Origin: Calothrix sp. NIES-2100
GTDB lineage: Bacteria > Cyanobacteriota > Cyanobacteriia > Cyanobacteriales > Nostocaceae
Direction: 5' to 3'
Assembly (NCBI RefSeq): GCF_002368195.1
Contig: NZ_AP018178.1
Location: forward strand, 62,001-126,000
Length of the DNA: 64,000 bases
The notes below the pieces were generated by a model. That model ran no database searches. It was given only the letters and a program-made list of their open reading frames with translations, and had not been told where the DNA came from. Below, piece after piece: positions 42,309 through 51,448 of this stretch (position 1 is the stretch's first letter; each line of letters opens with the position of its first letter). The translations under genes and the position numbers were made by a program.

Positions 42309-43613
42309 TTACGATTGGGGTTGAATGGGTGTGCCTTCTCGCAGTTTGAGAATGCCAGAGGTAACAATGGTTTCACCGACTTTGAGTCCATCAAGAACTT
42401 GATAATTGGGCCCTTGAAGATCGCCGAGACGCACTAAACGCTGATGCACAATTTGCTGCGGTTTGCCATTGACAGTTGTATTTTCTGTGACAAAGACAAA
42501 ACTTTGTCCACCAATCCGAGAAATGGCGACGGTAGGAATTAATATTCCTGGTTGTCGATTCCAAATGATCCGCCCTTGAACGTATTGCCCATCGCGCAAT
42601 CGCCCTTGAGAATTGGCAAAGCGTGCCTTGCTCAAAATCGACTGCTGATTAGAACTGACCGTTGGCGAAATATAGTTAACCGTACCAGTGCCGATGACTT
42701 TCTGTGTGGTGGGATCGACTAACTGCACGGGTAAGCCAATTCGCAGTTGCTTCAAGCGATTTGAAGGCACAGAAAGATTCAGATCCAGTGCATCATTTTG
42801 GATAATTGTGGTGATTGTTTGTCCAGTGCTGACATAATCGCCAATTTTGACAGGAAATTCACCGACTACGCCAGTAATCGGTGATACCACTCGTTTCTGA
42901 TTTACATTGACTTGGGCAGCCGCTGTACCTGCTTGGGCTGCGCGGATATTGGCTTGGGCTTGCCGAATCCCGGCATTAGCGGCTGTAACTTCTTTATCTG
43001 CGGCTTGTAAATCCGCGATCGCCGCTTGGACATTATTCCTGGCAACATCTAACTCTTGTTTTGCCTGGGCTCCTTCACTCACTAATTGTTGGGTGCGGTT
43101 AAATTGGGTTTGTTGAAGCTGAAGATTTGCAGCCACCTTAGTACGCTGCGCCTGGGCTTGTTGTAGCTGTGCTTGAGCCGTTTTTAACCCTGCTTGTGCG
43201 GCACTGGACTGTGCAATGGAACTGGCGACATTTGCCTGAGTCTGATCTAAACTCAAAGATGCGATGGGTGTTCCCTTCTGCACCCGCTGACCACTAGACA
43301 CGAGAATATTTTCAATTCGCCCCTGAATTTGCGGTTGTAGCGTGACTTTTTGCTGCGCTTCTAAGGCTCCCACAAAATCGGAACTTTCTTCGGTCGTACT
43401 AGTGCCAACTTGCTGAACTTGCACCGGTAATGCCGAGTTTTTTGCATTTGCGGCGGGAGCAGTTTGCGTGGGAGCAGTTGAACGCCCTCCAAAACGTGAA
43501 AACATAGTCATCCCGCCAATAGCTAAGACGAGACCCAGCCCCAAGCCTACCAACAGCCCCTGCTGTCCTGAAAGCCTTCTGAAAGCGGAATTACTAATTT
43601 TAGGAGTTTCCAT
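42309..43613 (-). CDS. RND efflux periplasmic adaptor (membrane fusion protein, AcrA/HlyD type)
   Basis: 434 residues from the ATG at 43613, preceded by GAGG. A single N-terminal membrane anchor (about 18-40, GLLVGLGLGLVLAIGG) precedes the lipoyl half (VTLQPQIQGRIENILVSSGQ, VQKGTPIASL) and a long alpha-hairpin coiled coil rich in Ala/Gln (about 120-215). The second lipoyl half (VVSPITGVVGEFPVKIGDYV), beta-barrel and membrane-proximal domains (QILDGLKVGETIVTSGILKL type) follow. It links the RND pump to an outer-membrane channel. Operon of two with the permease gene. Confidence 0.94.
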   Translation of the reverse strand: METPKISNSAFRRLSGQQGLLVGLGLGLVLAIGGMTMFSRFGGRSTAPTQTAPAANAKNSALPVQVQQVGTSTTEESSDFVGALEAQQKVTLQPQIQGRIENILVSSGQRVQKGTPIASLSLDQTQANVASSIAQSSAAQAGLKTAQAQLQQAQAQRTKVAANLQLQQTQFNRTQQLVSEGAQAKQELDVARNNVQAAIADLQAADKEVTAANAGIRQAQANIRAAQAGTAAAQVNVNQKRVVSPITGVVGEFPVKIGDYVSTGQTITTIIQNDALDLNLSVPSNRLKQLRIGLPVQLVDPTTQKVIGTGTVNYISPTVSSNQQSILSKARFANSQGRLRDGQYVQGRIIWNRQPGILIPTVAISRIGGQSFVFVTENTTVNGKPQQIVHQRLVRLGDLQGPNYQVLDGLKVGETIVTSGILKLREGTPIQPQS

Positions 43614-43748
43614 TGCCTCACCCTTCAACTGCCCAAGCACAATCAACTAGACGTAAGATCGGAACTTACTTATTAGCTAGAGCTGAACAATCAATTATTA
43701 GCCAGTCTCAATCACAAATCTTCCAACCTCAGTAGGAAAATTTTCTTC

Positions 43749-44816
43749 TCAAGGGTGGGACAATCGCTGGTGTTCAATCCACTGTAAAACTCGATTCCAT
43801 GCCCACCAAGGGTCTGGATCTTGTGCTTGGCGTTGACCTGCTTTACTATTTAAATAGCCAATATGTCCACCGTAACGGGTGAGTAGTAAATCTATCATCG
43901 GATTGCTCTTACTAGCAGATTCTAATTCCGGGATGATAGCTGGGTGAAAAAAAGGGTCATCAGCGGCATATACGATCAAAGTCGGCTTTGAAAGATGAGG
44001 CAGTAATGGTAAAGCACTGCTGGCTTGGTAATAAGCTTCTACAGAGGGAAAACCCAATCGCTCAATTACTAATTCCTTGTCAAAATTCCAGATACTGTTT
44101 GCCCGTTGAATCGCTTCCGGGTCAAGGCTACCAGGGTGAGCGTCATGTATTCGCCAAGCTAGTTTTTTCAAATTTTTAGTAATTGCTGCCTCGAAATATC
44201 TGCCAAAGGGGTCTTTAACTAAATAAGATAGCGATCGCACCGAATCCAAATTCGGACAAATCACCGCACTCCCGCCAATGTCGCTGAATTTTATTCCTAA
44301 ATCGCGATCGCTGCTAGTTAAATCCATCGCCGCTTTTTGCCCCCACAGCGCCAATTGTCCACCCAAAGAAAACCCCACAAACCAAAATTGCTTTGGACAG
44401 CCCATCGATGCAGCGGCGGCGGCTAAGCAGACAAAATCTTCTCCTTCATACAAGCCATCGGATGTCAAAGTCGGCGATAATTCTGCTGTCTTACCGTGGC
44501 CGCGCCAATCAAATAACATCACAGCATACCCGGCGGCGTAAGCTTTACGTCCGAAGAGTCTCAAAAACCATTCCCTACCTAACTCTCCTGTAATCCCATA
44601 GGTGGCAATAATCGTACCGCGAGCTTTTTCTGGTATTGCCACCCAACAAAAAATTGGCACACCGTGCCCACCATTTACGACTGTTTTATGGTATTTCGGC
44701 TCTGGATGTTGAATTGTATTTTGCCAATAACGGCTTCCCCACAAAGCGGTGTATACAGTCATAGCCACACCATTTTTTAGTAAAAAAGCCGGATTGTAGG
44801 GGGGGAAACACATCAT
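43749..44816 (-). CDS. alpha/beta hydrolase, YheT/COG0429 family
   Basis: 355 residues. YNPAFLLKNGVAMTVYTALW at the N-terminus is typical of the YheT group. The fold follows with ATYGITGELGREWF (oxyanion region), FDWRGHGKT, the nucleophile elbow VGFSLGGQLALW and VYAADDPFFHP with the acid residue. The final histidine is probably in RYGGHIGYLN. Related proteins act as esterases on acyl lipids; substrate unknown here. ATG at 44816 (a second ATG follows immediately). No operon partner; it diverges from rpaA. Confidence 0.85.
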   Translation of the reverse strand: MMCFPPYNPAFLLKNGVAMTVYTALWGSRYWQNTIQHPEPKYHKTVVNGGHGVPIFCWVAIPEKARGTIIATYGITGELGREWFLRLFGRKAYAAGYAVMLFDWRGHGKTAELSPTLTSDGLYEGEDFVCLAAAAASMGCPKQFWFVGFSLGGQLALWGQKAAMDLTSSDRDLGIKFSDIGGSAVICPNLDSVRSLSYLVKDPFGRYFEAAITKNLKKLAWRIHDAHPGSLDPEAIQRANSIWNFDKELVIERLGFPSVEAYYQASSALPLLPHLSKPTLIVYAADDPFFHPAIIPELESASKSNPMIDLLLTRYGGHIGYLNSKAGQRQAQDPDPWWAWNRVLQWIEHQRLSHP

Positions 44817-44970
44817 ATAGAGAATGTAGTGTACTCTAAGAAAGATTTCTCAATCTTGTTATCTTAAGCTTTATGTTAGATTTCAATTCTTTTTTATAAT
44901 CAATACAGAAATCTTTGTATCTACCAAAGGTTCTTATTTATCCTTAATAAGTAGTAATAATTTTTTAAGA

Positions 44971-45714
44971 ATGCCGAGGATTCTTGTCATAGACGATGAC
45001 CCAGCAATTTCAGAACTCGTTGCCGTCAACTTGGAAATGGCTGGCTACGATGTTAGTCAAGCAGAAGACGGGATCAAAGGTCAGGCTTTAGCTCTCCAGC
45101 TACAACCAGACTTGATTATGCTGGACTTAATGTTGCCCAGGGTTGATGGCTTTACCGTTTGTCAGCGCCTGCGTCGGGATGAGCGGACATCTGAGATTCC
45201 CGTGTTAATGTTGACGGCTTTAAGCCAAACTCAAGATAAAGTGGAAGGCTTCAACGCCGGAGCCGACGACTATCTTACCAAACCCTTTGAAGTTGAAGAA
45301 ATGCTGGCACGAGTGCGCGCACTGTTGCGGCGCACAGACCGTATTCCTCAAGCAGCAAAGCACAGTGAGATTCTCAATTATGGCCCACTGACCCTTGTTC
45401 CCGAAAGATTTGAGGCCATCTGGTTTCATGAGACCGTAAAACTGACTCACTTGGAATTTGAGTTACTTCATTGCTTACTCCAGCGCCACGGACAGACAGT
45501 TTCTCCTAGCGAAATCCTCCGGGAAGTTTGGGGCTACGACCCAGATGACGACATTGAAACCATTCGAGTACATATTCGCCACCTCAGAACAAAACTCGAA
45601 CCAGACCCCCGCCATCCCCGCTATATCAAAACAGTATACGGTGCTGGATATTGTCTGGAGTTACCAAGCGTCCCTCCATCTGCTGAAGGAGCTTCAACAT
45701 CAGTTGTGGAATAA
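44971..45714 (+). CDS. rpaA: response regulator RpaA (OmpR/PhoB class)
   Basis: 247 residues. Receiver domain 1-120 with acidic pocket DDD (8-10), phosphoacceptor D52 in IMLDLMLP, T82-A83 and K104 (YLTKPF). The winged-helix DNA-binding domain spans about 140-232 (LTHLEFELLHCLLQRHGQTV; DDDIETIRVHIRHLRTKLEP; IKTVYGAGYCLEL). The near-continuous pattern ISELVAVNLEMAGYDVSQAE and RRTDRIPQAAKHSEIL is that of RpaA, the master output regulator of the cyanobacterial circadian clock (phosphorylated by SasA), and distinguishes it from RpaB. Own promoter region and a downstream terminator; single gene. Confidence 0.9.
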   Translation: MPRILVIDDDPAISELVAVNLEMAGYDVSQAEDGIKGQALALQLQPDLIMLDLMLPRVDGFTVCQRLRRDERTSEIPVLMLTALSQTQDKVEGFNAGADDYLTKPFEVEEMLARVRALLRRTDRIPQAAKHSEILNYGPLTLVPERFEAIWFHETVKLTHLEFELLHCLLQRHGQTVSPSEILREVWGYDPDDDIETIRVHIRHLRTKLEPDPRHPRYIKTVYGAGYCLELPSVPPSAEGASTSVVE

Positions 45715-46171
45715 AATCAGGATAAGTTCTTTTACCTGAGCCATAAATTGGCACTCTGTTCTGTCAAAGTTAGTGAGTGCCAATAGGATACTGTGTCTGA
45801 AATTGGTATCAAATTAGCAAATACTGCTTGTAGTTCAGCTCTTCATTTGCTCAAACCCAACCATAACTCCTAGCCAGTATTTCACCATTTTCAGGCGCTG
45901 ATATCTTTTGATACTTGTATTTACCTAACTAACGTTATCAACCCTCTTCATCACCATCCCCAGATATAATCTCAAACCCTGATTTACCAAGACTGTTATC
46001 TATTAATCAAAGTTTTAGCTTTTTTGTTGGTAATAAAATGCTAAAACTCCAGAGTATGATTTTTATCTGCTAAAAGTGAAAGAAGAGGGTTATTTTTTGA
46101 TTTTTTCTGAATGAAAGAGGAAGCAAGCGGCGAAATAATTCAAAATTCACGCATTCATGCATTAAGAAATA
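45715..46171. other. intergenic region after rpaA
   Basis: Contains the rpaA terminator-like hairpin and otherwise AT-rich sequence without a gene or repeat that I recognise. Confidence 0.5.
45747..45784 (+). terminator. hairpin downstream of rpaA
   Basis: ATTGGCACT (45747-45755) and AGTGCCAAT (45776-45784) form a perfect 9-bp stem over a 20-nt loop, 32 nt after the rpaA stop. There is no T-run, so it could protect the mRNA end as much as terminate. Confidence 0.45.
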
Positions 46172-47419
46172 TTATTCATTCTTAGCTTTCTTGCTGAAAA
46201 TTTGATAGTACAGCCAAGTGCTAGTTTCTTTCACCGGAAAAAGTAGATATGTTAAAGGATTTATCGTCACAACAATATTGCGGAAGTCTCGTTTTGCTAA
46301 AAACAGTATGGCACTAGCTACTTGCTGGGCTGACATGACTCCATAAGGATTGAGTTGACTTTTAAACGGCCCTAAAATTAACTTGCGAATTATACAATCC
46401 CCATCCAAACGCTTCAGCGTCACAATCTCACCTAAGGCGCGTTTGCTTAGTTCATAAAGGGGACTCAAAGCCGGAGATACTTCAGCCTCAGAAGTGTTTA
46501 CCCAAATTTCTTTAGTTGCTTTTGATTGTGGCCCTGTCACAGTTGATATAAATATATCCATCAGCCGCAACGTGGAAAAAGTATTGACTTCATAAGAAGA
46601 GTTAATTGCCTCTGGTGTCCGGCTAGTATAGACATTGATTCCGTGATTGAGAATCAAAATATCGACTTTCTCTAAACTATTTCTCAAATCCGCTTCATTA
46701 CCCAATTGCCAAGAAATGACCGCTAGCTTATCTTGCACCTGTAATTTTTCTGGATGAGTAGTTAATGCTACAACCTTAGCATTATGCTTGAGCAGTTCAG
46801 CCGCTAATGCTTGCCCTAAAGTACCGGAAGCGCCAGTTAAAGCGATGGTTTTACCCTTCAGGGACAGCCCGGTTCCTAATATGGTATCTACTAAGGGAAA
46901 TACACCGCTGTAGTAAGCGTTAACATCATCAAAATGATGACGCCAGTGATAAGACCGATTCACCCACCAAGCTGATGGAATAGTTTCTAAGGGCCCAGGA
47001 AGATGGGTGTAATCGGTGTCAATTTTCCCTAGGAAATATCTTCGAGACGCACCATATAAGAAGGTAAAAGCATAGGCTACTCCTAACCAAAAACCCATTT
47101 GGTTGAGCAACAAAGCAACTATTGTGACGATAACTACCAGTATACTCGACTCGACAATGTCGTTATATAGCTGGGATTCTTGGTAAATTTTTGGGGAAAC
47201 TATCGATAAATCTCGGCGATATGCCATGTGGTGCTTGTTGTGCCATTTACTCAGCCAAGTAAACTGGTGACACAAGGCGTGATAGCTATCTCTGACTACC
47301 TCAGCCAACAGCAGCGAGAATATTCCCCAAAGCGTAAATTGCAAGCAGGTATTGAGCAAATCCCAATTAATTTGGAATTGGCCTTCAATCCCAGCCCAGC
47401 CTTTAGTTAAGAAATTCAT
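46172..47419 (-). CDS. fused fatty-acid/sterol hydroxylase and short-chain dehydrogenase
   Basis: 415 residues in two parts. Residues about 1-185 are a membrane hydroxylase domain with hydrophobic helices and di-iron histidine boxes: SYHALCHQF, KWHNKHH and SYHWRHHFDD. Residues about 190-370 are an SDR domain: TIALTGASGTLGQALA (nucleotide-binding), LILNHGIN in place of NNAG, and SPLYELSKRAL carrying the Tyr/Lys pair. The fusion occurs in Nostoc-type cyanobacteria, where it is listed as bifunctional sterol desaturase/short chain dehydrogenase. Substrate unknown, perhaps a carotenoid or lipid. ATG at 47419. Confidence 0.88.
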   Translation of the reverse strand: MNFLTKGWAGIEGQFQINWDLLNTCLQFTLWGIFSLLLAEVVRDSYHALCHQFTWLSKWHNKHHMAYRRDLSIVSPKIYQESQLYNDIVESSILVVIVTIVALLLNQMGFWLGVAYAFTFLYGASRRYFLGKIDTDYTHLPGPLETIPSAWWVNRSYHWRHHFDDVNAYYSGVFPLVDTILGTGLSLKGKTIALTGASGTLGQALAAELLKHNAKVVALTTHPEKLQVQDKLAVISWQLGNEADLRNSLEKVDILILNHGINVYTSRTPEAINSSYEVNTFSTLRLMDIFISTVTGPQSKATKEIWVNTSEAEVSPALSPLYELSKRALGEIVTLKRLDGDCIIRKLILGPFKSQLNPYGVMSAQQVASAILFLAKRDFRNIVVTINPLTYLLFPVKETSTWLYYQIFSKKAKNE

Positions 47420-47539
47420 CGTAATTGTTTTTTACTCGTTGTCTGTAATCATTCTTCATGATCTAATAAGAATGCTTTCAGGTCGAGTTTTCCAGTACAG
47501 GAAAATTAAACTGCATTACCTTGACTATTACCAATATTT

Positions 47540-47620
47540 ATGCTATTGCTCGCTTTTGCACATCAGCGAGCGAGACGTTTGTCCTTCGGACACGCTACGC
47601 GAACGCACTACAAATTTATT
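47540..47620. repeat. GC-rich palindrome cluster
   Basis: Contains GCGAGCGAGACG, TTTGTCCTTCGGACACGC and TACGCGAACGC, words shared in different order with 30028-30100 and 57222-57300. It opens short false frames on the plus strand. Confidence 0.55.
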
Positions 47621-47656
47621 GGGTATTGTCCTCGCGTCTCCGTGTCTTCTTCAAAA

Positions 47657-48253
47657 TTAACGAACAAAACTCACCAAAATACCAAGGATTTTGTCTACAG
47701 GAGGAATAGTATACTCCAATAATCCAATGGTAACAGTTTGACCTTCTAGTTTAAGAAATTTCCAGCGATCGCCTGTGGTCACAGTTCCATAAATCACAGC
47801 TAGGGTTTGATGGTTCTGTTCGTTAAAACGTTGTACAGCAATCATTTCGGCTACACATTGACCTAATCCACTATTGAGATCTTCACGTTTAGCTTCCACG
47901 ACAACTACCGCAGGTGCTTCGATAAATAACTGTTCGGGAGAAAGACTGATCAAAAAGTCGCAAACACCACTCAGTCCTAAAACAGGATCTATAGTAAAGT
48001 CATTACCCGAAAATAGGCTAATTTTCTGTTGAAGAATTTCTTTTACTTCTAACAGGATCGGACATATAAGCATTTCTGAGCGAGCTTTTTCAGTGTTCAG
48101 GGCTAAAGCCAGCGGTAAATATTTTTCTAGAAATGATGCCAAAAATGCACTAGGTTCAATAGACTGAGGATTATTTAAAAAAGTCGGTTGCTCTAATATA
48201 GTCAAGTTAAAATCTTGTTTTACACGGCGGAGTGTAAACTCACTATAAGGCAT
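47657..48253 (-). CDS. PD-(D/E)XK-like nuclease-fold protein of unknown function
   Basis: 198 residues. The middle reads LSGVCDFLISLSPEQ and then PAVVVVEAKRED: an aspartate in a strand followed by an ExK strand is the restriction-endonuclease-like fold, seen in many cyanobacterial proteins of this length. The preceding helix (KARSEMLICPILLEVKEILQ) and the following VAEMIAVQRFNEQN also fit. No recognised partner other than the Uma2 gene 16 bp upstream in the same direction. Probably binds or cuts DNA; target unknown. Confidence 0.65.
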   Translation of the reverse strand: MPYSEFTLRRVKQDFNLTILEQPTFLNNPQSIEPSAFLASFLEKYLPLALALNTEKARSEMLICPILLEVKEILQQKISLFSGNDFTIDPVLGLSGVCDFLISLSPEQLFIEAPAVVVVEAKREDLNSGLGQCVAEMIAVQRFNEQNHQTLAVIYGTVTTGDRWKFLKLEGQTVTIGLLEYTIPPVDKILGILVSFVR

Positions 48254-48269
48254 ACTTCAATCCTGCTTA

Positions 48270-48974
48270 CTAACTAGGTAGATTCTCAGGATCGATACCA
48301 ACAGAGCGTAAATACTGTGCTAATTTTTCCGCACGTTCTTCGGCTGTCAAATAGCGATCGCCATTTTCATCATACCAAGACAATAATTCTTGAGGAATAC
48401 CAGCTACTATACCTTGGTATCGTCCAATTCCTAAACTGATTTCGCTCATCCAGTAGGGTTCACCTATCTGTAATTGATAGTTTCCATTCACCAACTTATA
48501 CACTTCAAACGGTTGATGTTGGTCACGTCGCCAAAATTCGCGATTGTAAATCACATAATACAACACACCCAGTTTGGCATATATCGCCATTTTCTCATCG
48601 TATTCGCCCCCTGGTGTCTGCGATACCATTTCTAGTGTGAGTATGGGTACAATTTCGTTTTCTTCCCAGACTGCATAACTTGTGCGCGATTTACCACCTT
48701 TTTTGCGTTCTACGCCTACACTCAAAAACGCATCTGGGACTACAGGTACTCTCGGATTCACCCCTGTGGTGTGATACACAGCCATGTCTACACCAAAGTA
48801 CCAATCCATCCGCTTGGCCCAAATTGTGTTGAGTAAGAAAAGTAAAACATTGGGCAAAAAATTCTGATCTAGGCTTCGCCAAGCCCTTCGGTCTACGTTA
48901 TCCACTGGTGTATCGTCACTGCAAGGCAATTCATCAGTACTTGGTAACGCATTTTTGAGATCGGGTGAGGACAT
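48270..48974 (-). CDS. Uma2-family protein (DUF820, restriction-endonuclease fold)
   Basis: 234 residues, ATG at 48974. Uma2 hallmarks: VVPDAFLSVGVERK (aspartate of the PDxxF motif), PILTLEMVSQTPGGEYDEKM (the ExVS strand), IYAKLGVLYYVIYN, then VYKLVNGNYQ. The C-terminus (TAEERAEKLAQYLRSVGIDP) is the helical tail often seen in this family. Uma2 proteins are abundant in cyanobacteria and have a PD-(D/E)XK fold, but their role is not settled. Followed after 16 bp by another nuclease-fold gene. Confidence 0.88.
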   Translation of the reverse strand: MSSPDLKNALPSTDELPCSDDTPVDNVDRRAWRSLDQNFLPNVLLFLLNTIWAKRMDWYFGVDMAVYHTTGVNPRVPVVPDAFLSVGVERKKGGKSRTSYAVWEENEIVPILTLEMVSQTPGGEYDEKMAIYAKLGVLYYVIYNREFWRRDQHQPFEVYKLVNGNYQLQIGEPYWMSEISLGIGRYQGIVAGIPQELLSWYDENGDRYLTAEERAEKLAQYLRSVGIDPENLPS

Positions 48975-49101
48975 AACCGTTGTCTCGCTGGCGTTGAGTT
49001 CTTTTATTATAGGTGGCGAAGCAGACGGGGTGAATATAAGACGCGGGGACGCAAAGAAAATTTTCCCCGTGTCCCCGCGTCCCCATATCTCCCTGTCTTA
49101 A

Positions 49102-49473
49102 TTAAATCCAATCGCGATAAGCAGAGATTTCATTGACGCTAATTTCAAACGGCCCACCTTTACCAAATGGGGGATAAACGCGGATTTTGGCGTTAGTAGT
49201 AAACCGTTCTAATCTGTTGCCCAGTTGGGGAATATTGCTGACTATATGCCAGTAAGAAACTATATCAGGGCAGTCAATAATCAGCATCAAGGTAGTACTA
49301 TTACTTGTGAGATACCATTGGCATTGAGCTAATAATGCTTGCGTAATGCGATCGCAGGCTTGATAAAAGCATCTGCCAATCGATTGTTCCAGTTCCAGAT
49401 GCAACATGCCATCCATTTTTGTGATTTCCGTTGGCGGTAAATCATCTGGAGGCAGCAAGGGTAATTTAGACAT
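49102..49473 (-). CDS. hypothetical protein, partner of LLM oxidoreductase gene
   Basis: 123 residues; the ATG at 49473 overlaps the stop region of the luciferase-like gene by 8 nt, so the two are co-translated. Sequence features: an N-terminal Pro-rich stretch (LLPPDDLPPTEI), a mid-region helix (GRCFYQACDRITQALLAQCQWYL) and IRVYPPFGKGGPFEISVNEI. No cofactor site or membrane segment seen. Function unknown. Confidence 0.65.
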   Translation of the reverse strand: MSKLPLLPPDDLPPTEITKMDGMLHLELEQSIGRCFYQACDRITQALLAQCQWYLTSNSTTLMLIIDCPDIVSYWHIVSNIPQLGNRLERFTTNAKIRVYPPFGKGGPFEISVNEISAYRDWI

Positions 49474-50467
49474 AATTCCGCACCTCTTGGTTATAGCGCG
49501 TCAAACTCTCCAGGTTTTTTTGCAAATCACATGATGAGGGTTTGAGTGCCAGCGTGCCTAGATTTAATTCATCCTGAAATAATTTGATTTTGTCTCGACA
49601 GGTTTTGACATCACCAATAATTGAGTTTTCAATTAAATAGTCTTCTTCAAAACAAATATTGGTGCGATCAAATGGTTTATGTCCGGTAGAACTTTTCTGC
49701 ATGACGACAGCTGCATTTGCTGTCATTTTCTGGCTGAATTTGCGGATGAAAGGCAACGCCTCTGTTACTGCTTCGTCGTATGTCCTGGCAACATAAAAGA
49801 AACGAGTCAGTATTAGGTTTTCGGAACCACTAGAATTTAAGGCACGGTATTTAGCAACAGTATTCCGCAATCTGGGCAGAGAAAATGGTGGCCCCCCCAT
49901 TAAACCAAAGGAATGTTTGGCGGCAAACCCTATACCGTCATCATCTCCACTGGCTACATATACGGGAATTTGTCGTTGCAATGGTTTTGGGTAAACACTC
50001 AGGCGATCGCATTGATAAAATTGCCCATTAAATGATACATCTGTTTCATATAAAAGCTTCTCAATCAATGCGATCGCCTCTAGCATCTGGGCACGAGATT
50101 CTCCCATTGGTGTGGCAAAATGTTTGTTTTGTTCGGGAAATGGCCCGCCTTTGGCAATCCCAAATAACAATCTGCCATTGCACAAATTATCCAAAGTGGC
50201 TATGTCTTCCGCTACCCGAATTGGGTTATAAAACGGCAGTAACACCGCAGCTGTGCCTAGTTGGATCGTTGAAGTTAAGGCTGCTAAATGTGCCATTAAC
50301 AGCAACATCGATGGGCTAAGATTGGATTCACTAAAATGATGCTCACTCACCCAAGCTTCTTCAAAGCCTAGGCTTTCTGCCTCTTTTACCAATGCAACTT
50401 GTTCTAAGATGGCACGGCGGGCATCCTGATGATAATTATCGTAATTGCAGAAAAGTCCTGTTTTCAT
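49466..50467 (-). CDS. luciferase-like (LLM class) flavin-dependent oxidoreductase
   Basis: 333 residues of the bacterial luciferase superfamily (F420/FMN-dependent monooxygenase type). Typical segments: FEEAWVSEHHF near residue 36-46, LGTAAVLLPFYNPIRVAEDIATLD, GRLLFGIAKGGPF, VYVASGDDDGIGFAAKH, and IGDVKTCRDKI near the C-terminus. Oxidises an unknown substrate with reduced flavin. The overlapping downstream gene is probably part of the same function. ATG at 50467. Confidence 0.9.
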   Translation of the reverse strand: MKTGLFCNYDNYHQDARRAILEQVALVKEAESLGFEEAWVSEHHFSESNLSPSMLLLMAHLAALTSTIQLGTAAVLLPFYNPIRVAEDIATLDNLCNGRLLFGIAKGGPFPEQNKHFATPMGESRAQMLEAIALIEKLLYETDVSFNGQFYQCDRLSVYPKPLQRQIPVYVASGDDDGIGFAAKHSFGLMGGPPFSLPRLRNTVAKYRALNSSGSENLILTRFFYVARTYDEAVTEALPFIRKFSQKMTANAAVVMQKSSTGHKPFDRTNICFEEDYLIENSIIGDVKTCRDKIKLFQDELNLGTLALKPSSCDLQKNLESLTRYNQEVRNYV

Positions 50468-50514
50468 TTTTGGTTGGCGTTGGCACTTTGTGCCTACCGC
50501 AGGTACTCGCTATT

Positions 50515-50880
50515 TTAAGATGCAGCAACCCAATGTAACTCTAACCATAGGCGCGGATTGTTCTGCTTTAACTTCGACATCGGATCGCGTAGCAATCGCC
50601 CTGCATTCATACACACTACCTGAACTAGTCCCATATTATCTGCTATTTCTCTAAGTACCTCTTTTTTGCCTTGTACAAGGGGAAGTATTTCGTCAGAACA
50701 ATAAATCCCTATATACTGTAATCGTCTAGCAGGCCTTCCCCAAAAACAGGTAATTACCTTCACATAACAATTATCAAGTAATTCTCCAACGCTGGGGTAA
50801 TAGTGATTGACGACTCTTTTAAATTCTTTGGCTAGGATGTCTTCGGCAATCATAGCAATTGATATTTCTGTAGCGTTCAT
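50515..50880 (-). CDS. hypothetical protein
   Basis: 121 residues from the ATG at 50880 (MNATEISIAMIAEDILAKEF); an upstream ATG at 50910 would add ten hydrophobic residues. Contains FKRVVNHYYPSVGELLDNC, CFWGRPARRLQYIGIYC and WLELHWVAAS. The size and the mixture of strands and helices suggest a compact soluble protein. No family recognised. Separated from the LLM gene by 47 bp and in the same direction. Confidence 0.5.
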   Translation of the reverse strand: MNATEISIAMIAEDILAKEFKRVVNHYYPSVGELLDNCYVKVITCFWGRPARRLQYIGIYCSDEILPLVQGKKEVLREIADNMGLVQVVCMNAGRLLRDPMSKLKQNNPRLWLELHWVAAS

Positions 50881-51088
50881 CACGATATTAATATAACATA
50901 CATTTGTCATTCAAAGCTGACATTTGGTGCTACTTCTTTGGTAAGAAATATTAAATATTTACCCGGCTATTCAAAATATATAGCTGTTGACTGTTGACTG
51001 TTGATGGTTGACTGACTTGAAAGCGTTTTATCGTCAGGGTTTAATCTTAGCTTGATGTCCTAATCTATCTGGCTACAGCTATATAAAA

Positions 51089-51116
51089 AAGGTGATATTT
51101 AATTAAATATCACCTT
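51089..51116. repeat. perfect 28-bp palindrome
   Basis: AAGGTGATATTTAA followed by its exact reverse complement TTAAATATCACCTT. The left side is preceded by AAAA and the right followed by AAAT, so it could form a strong hairpin in RNA of either strand. Confidence 0.7.
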
Positions 51117-51159
51117 AAATAAATATTTATATTGAGTCATTGCGCAGTTCTCACAAGCA

Positions 51160-51222
51160 GTAGGGGCGGGTTCACAGATATGATCACATTATTCACGACT
51201 ATCTCACTTAACCCGCCCCTAC
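51160..51222. mobile_element. 63-bp hairpin element with GTAGGGGCGGGTT ends
   Basis: GTAGGGGCGGGTT (51160-51172) and AACCCGCCCCTAC (51210-51222) are perfect 13-bp inverted repeats. No coding content; one of the hairpins ending in GCCCCTAC. Confidence 0.65.
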
Positions 51223-51448
51223 GACCGCTGGAAAAAGAGAAAGCTAAAGAATAAAAGATGTTATAACAAATTCAGGATTAGATGAATTCGTAATTGATAA
51301 TTCCTAATTATTAGGGTGTCTTATGGCTTAGGTTACAGCATCATCAAGAATTCAATGTGCATCAACTTTAGACATAACACACCCTCAAGATGAATTGTCT
51401 TAATTAAATTAAAAATTTAATTGTGACTGCCTTGGAATTACGAATTAC

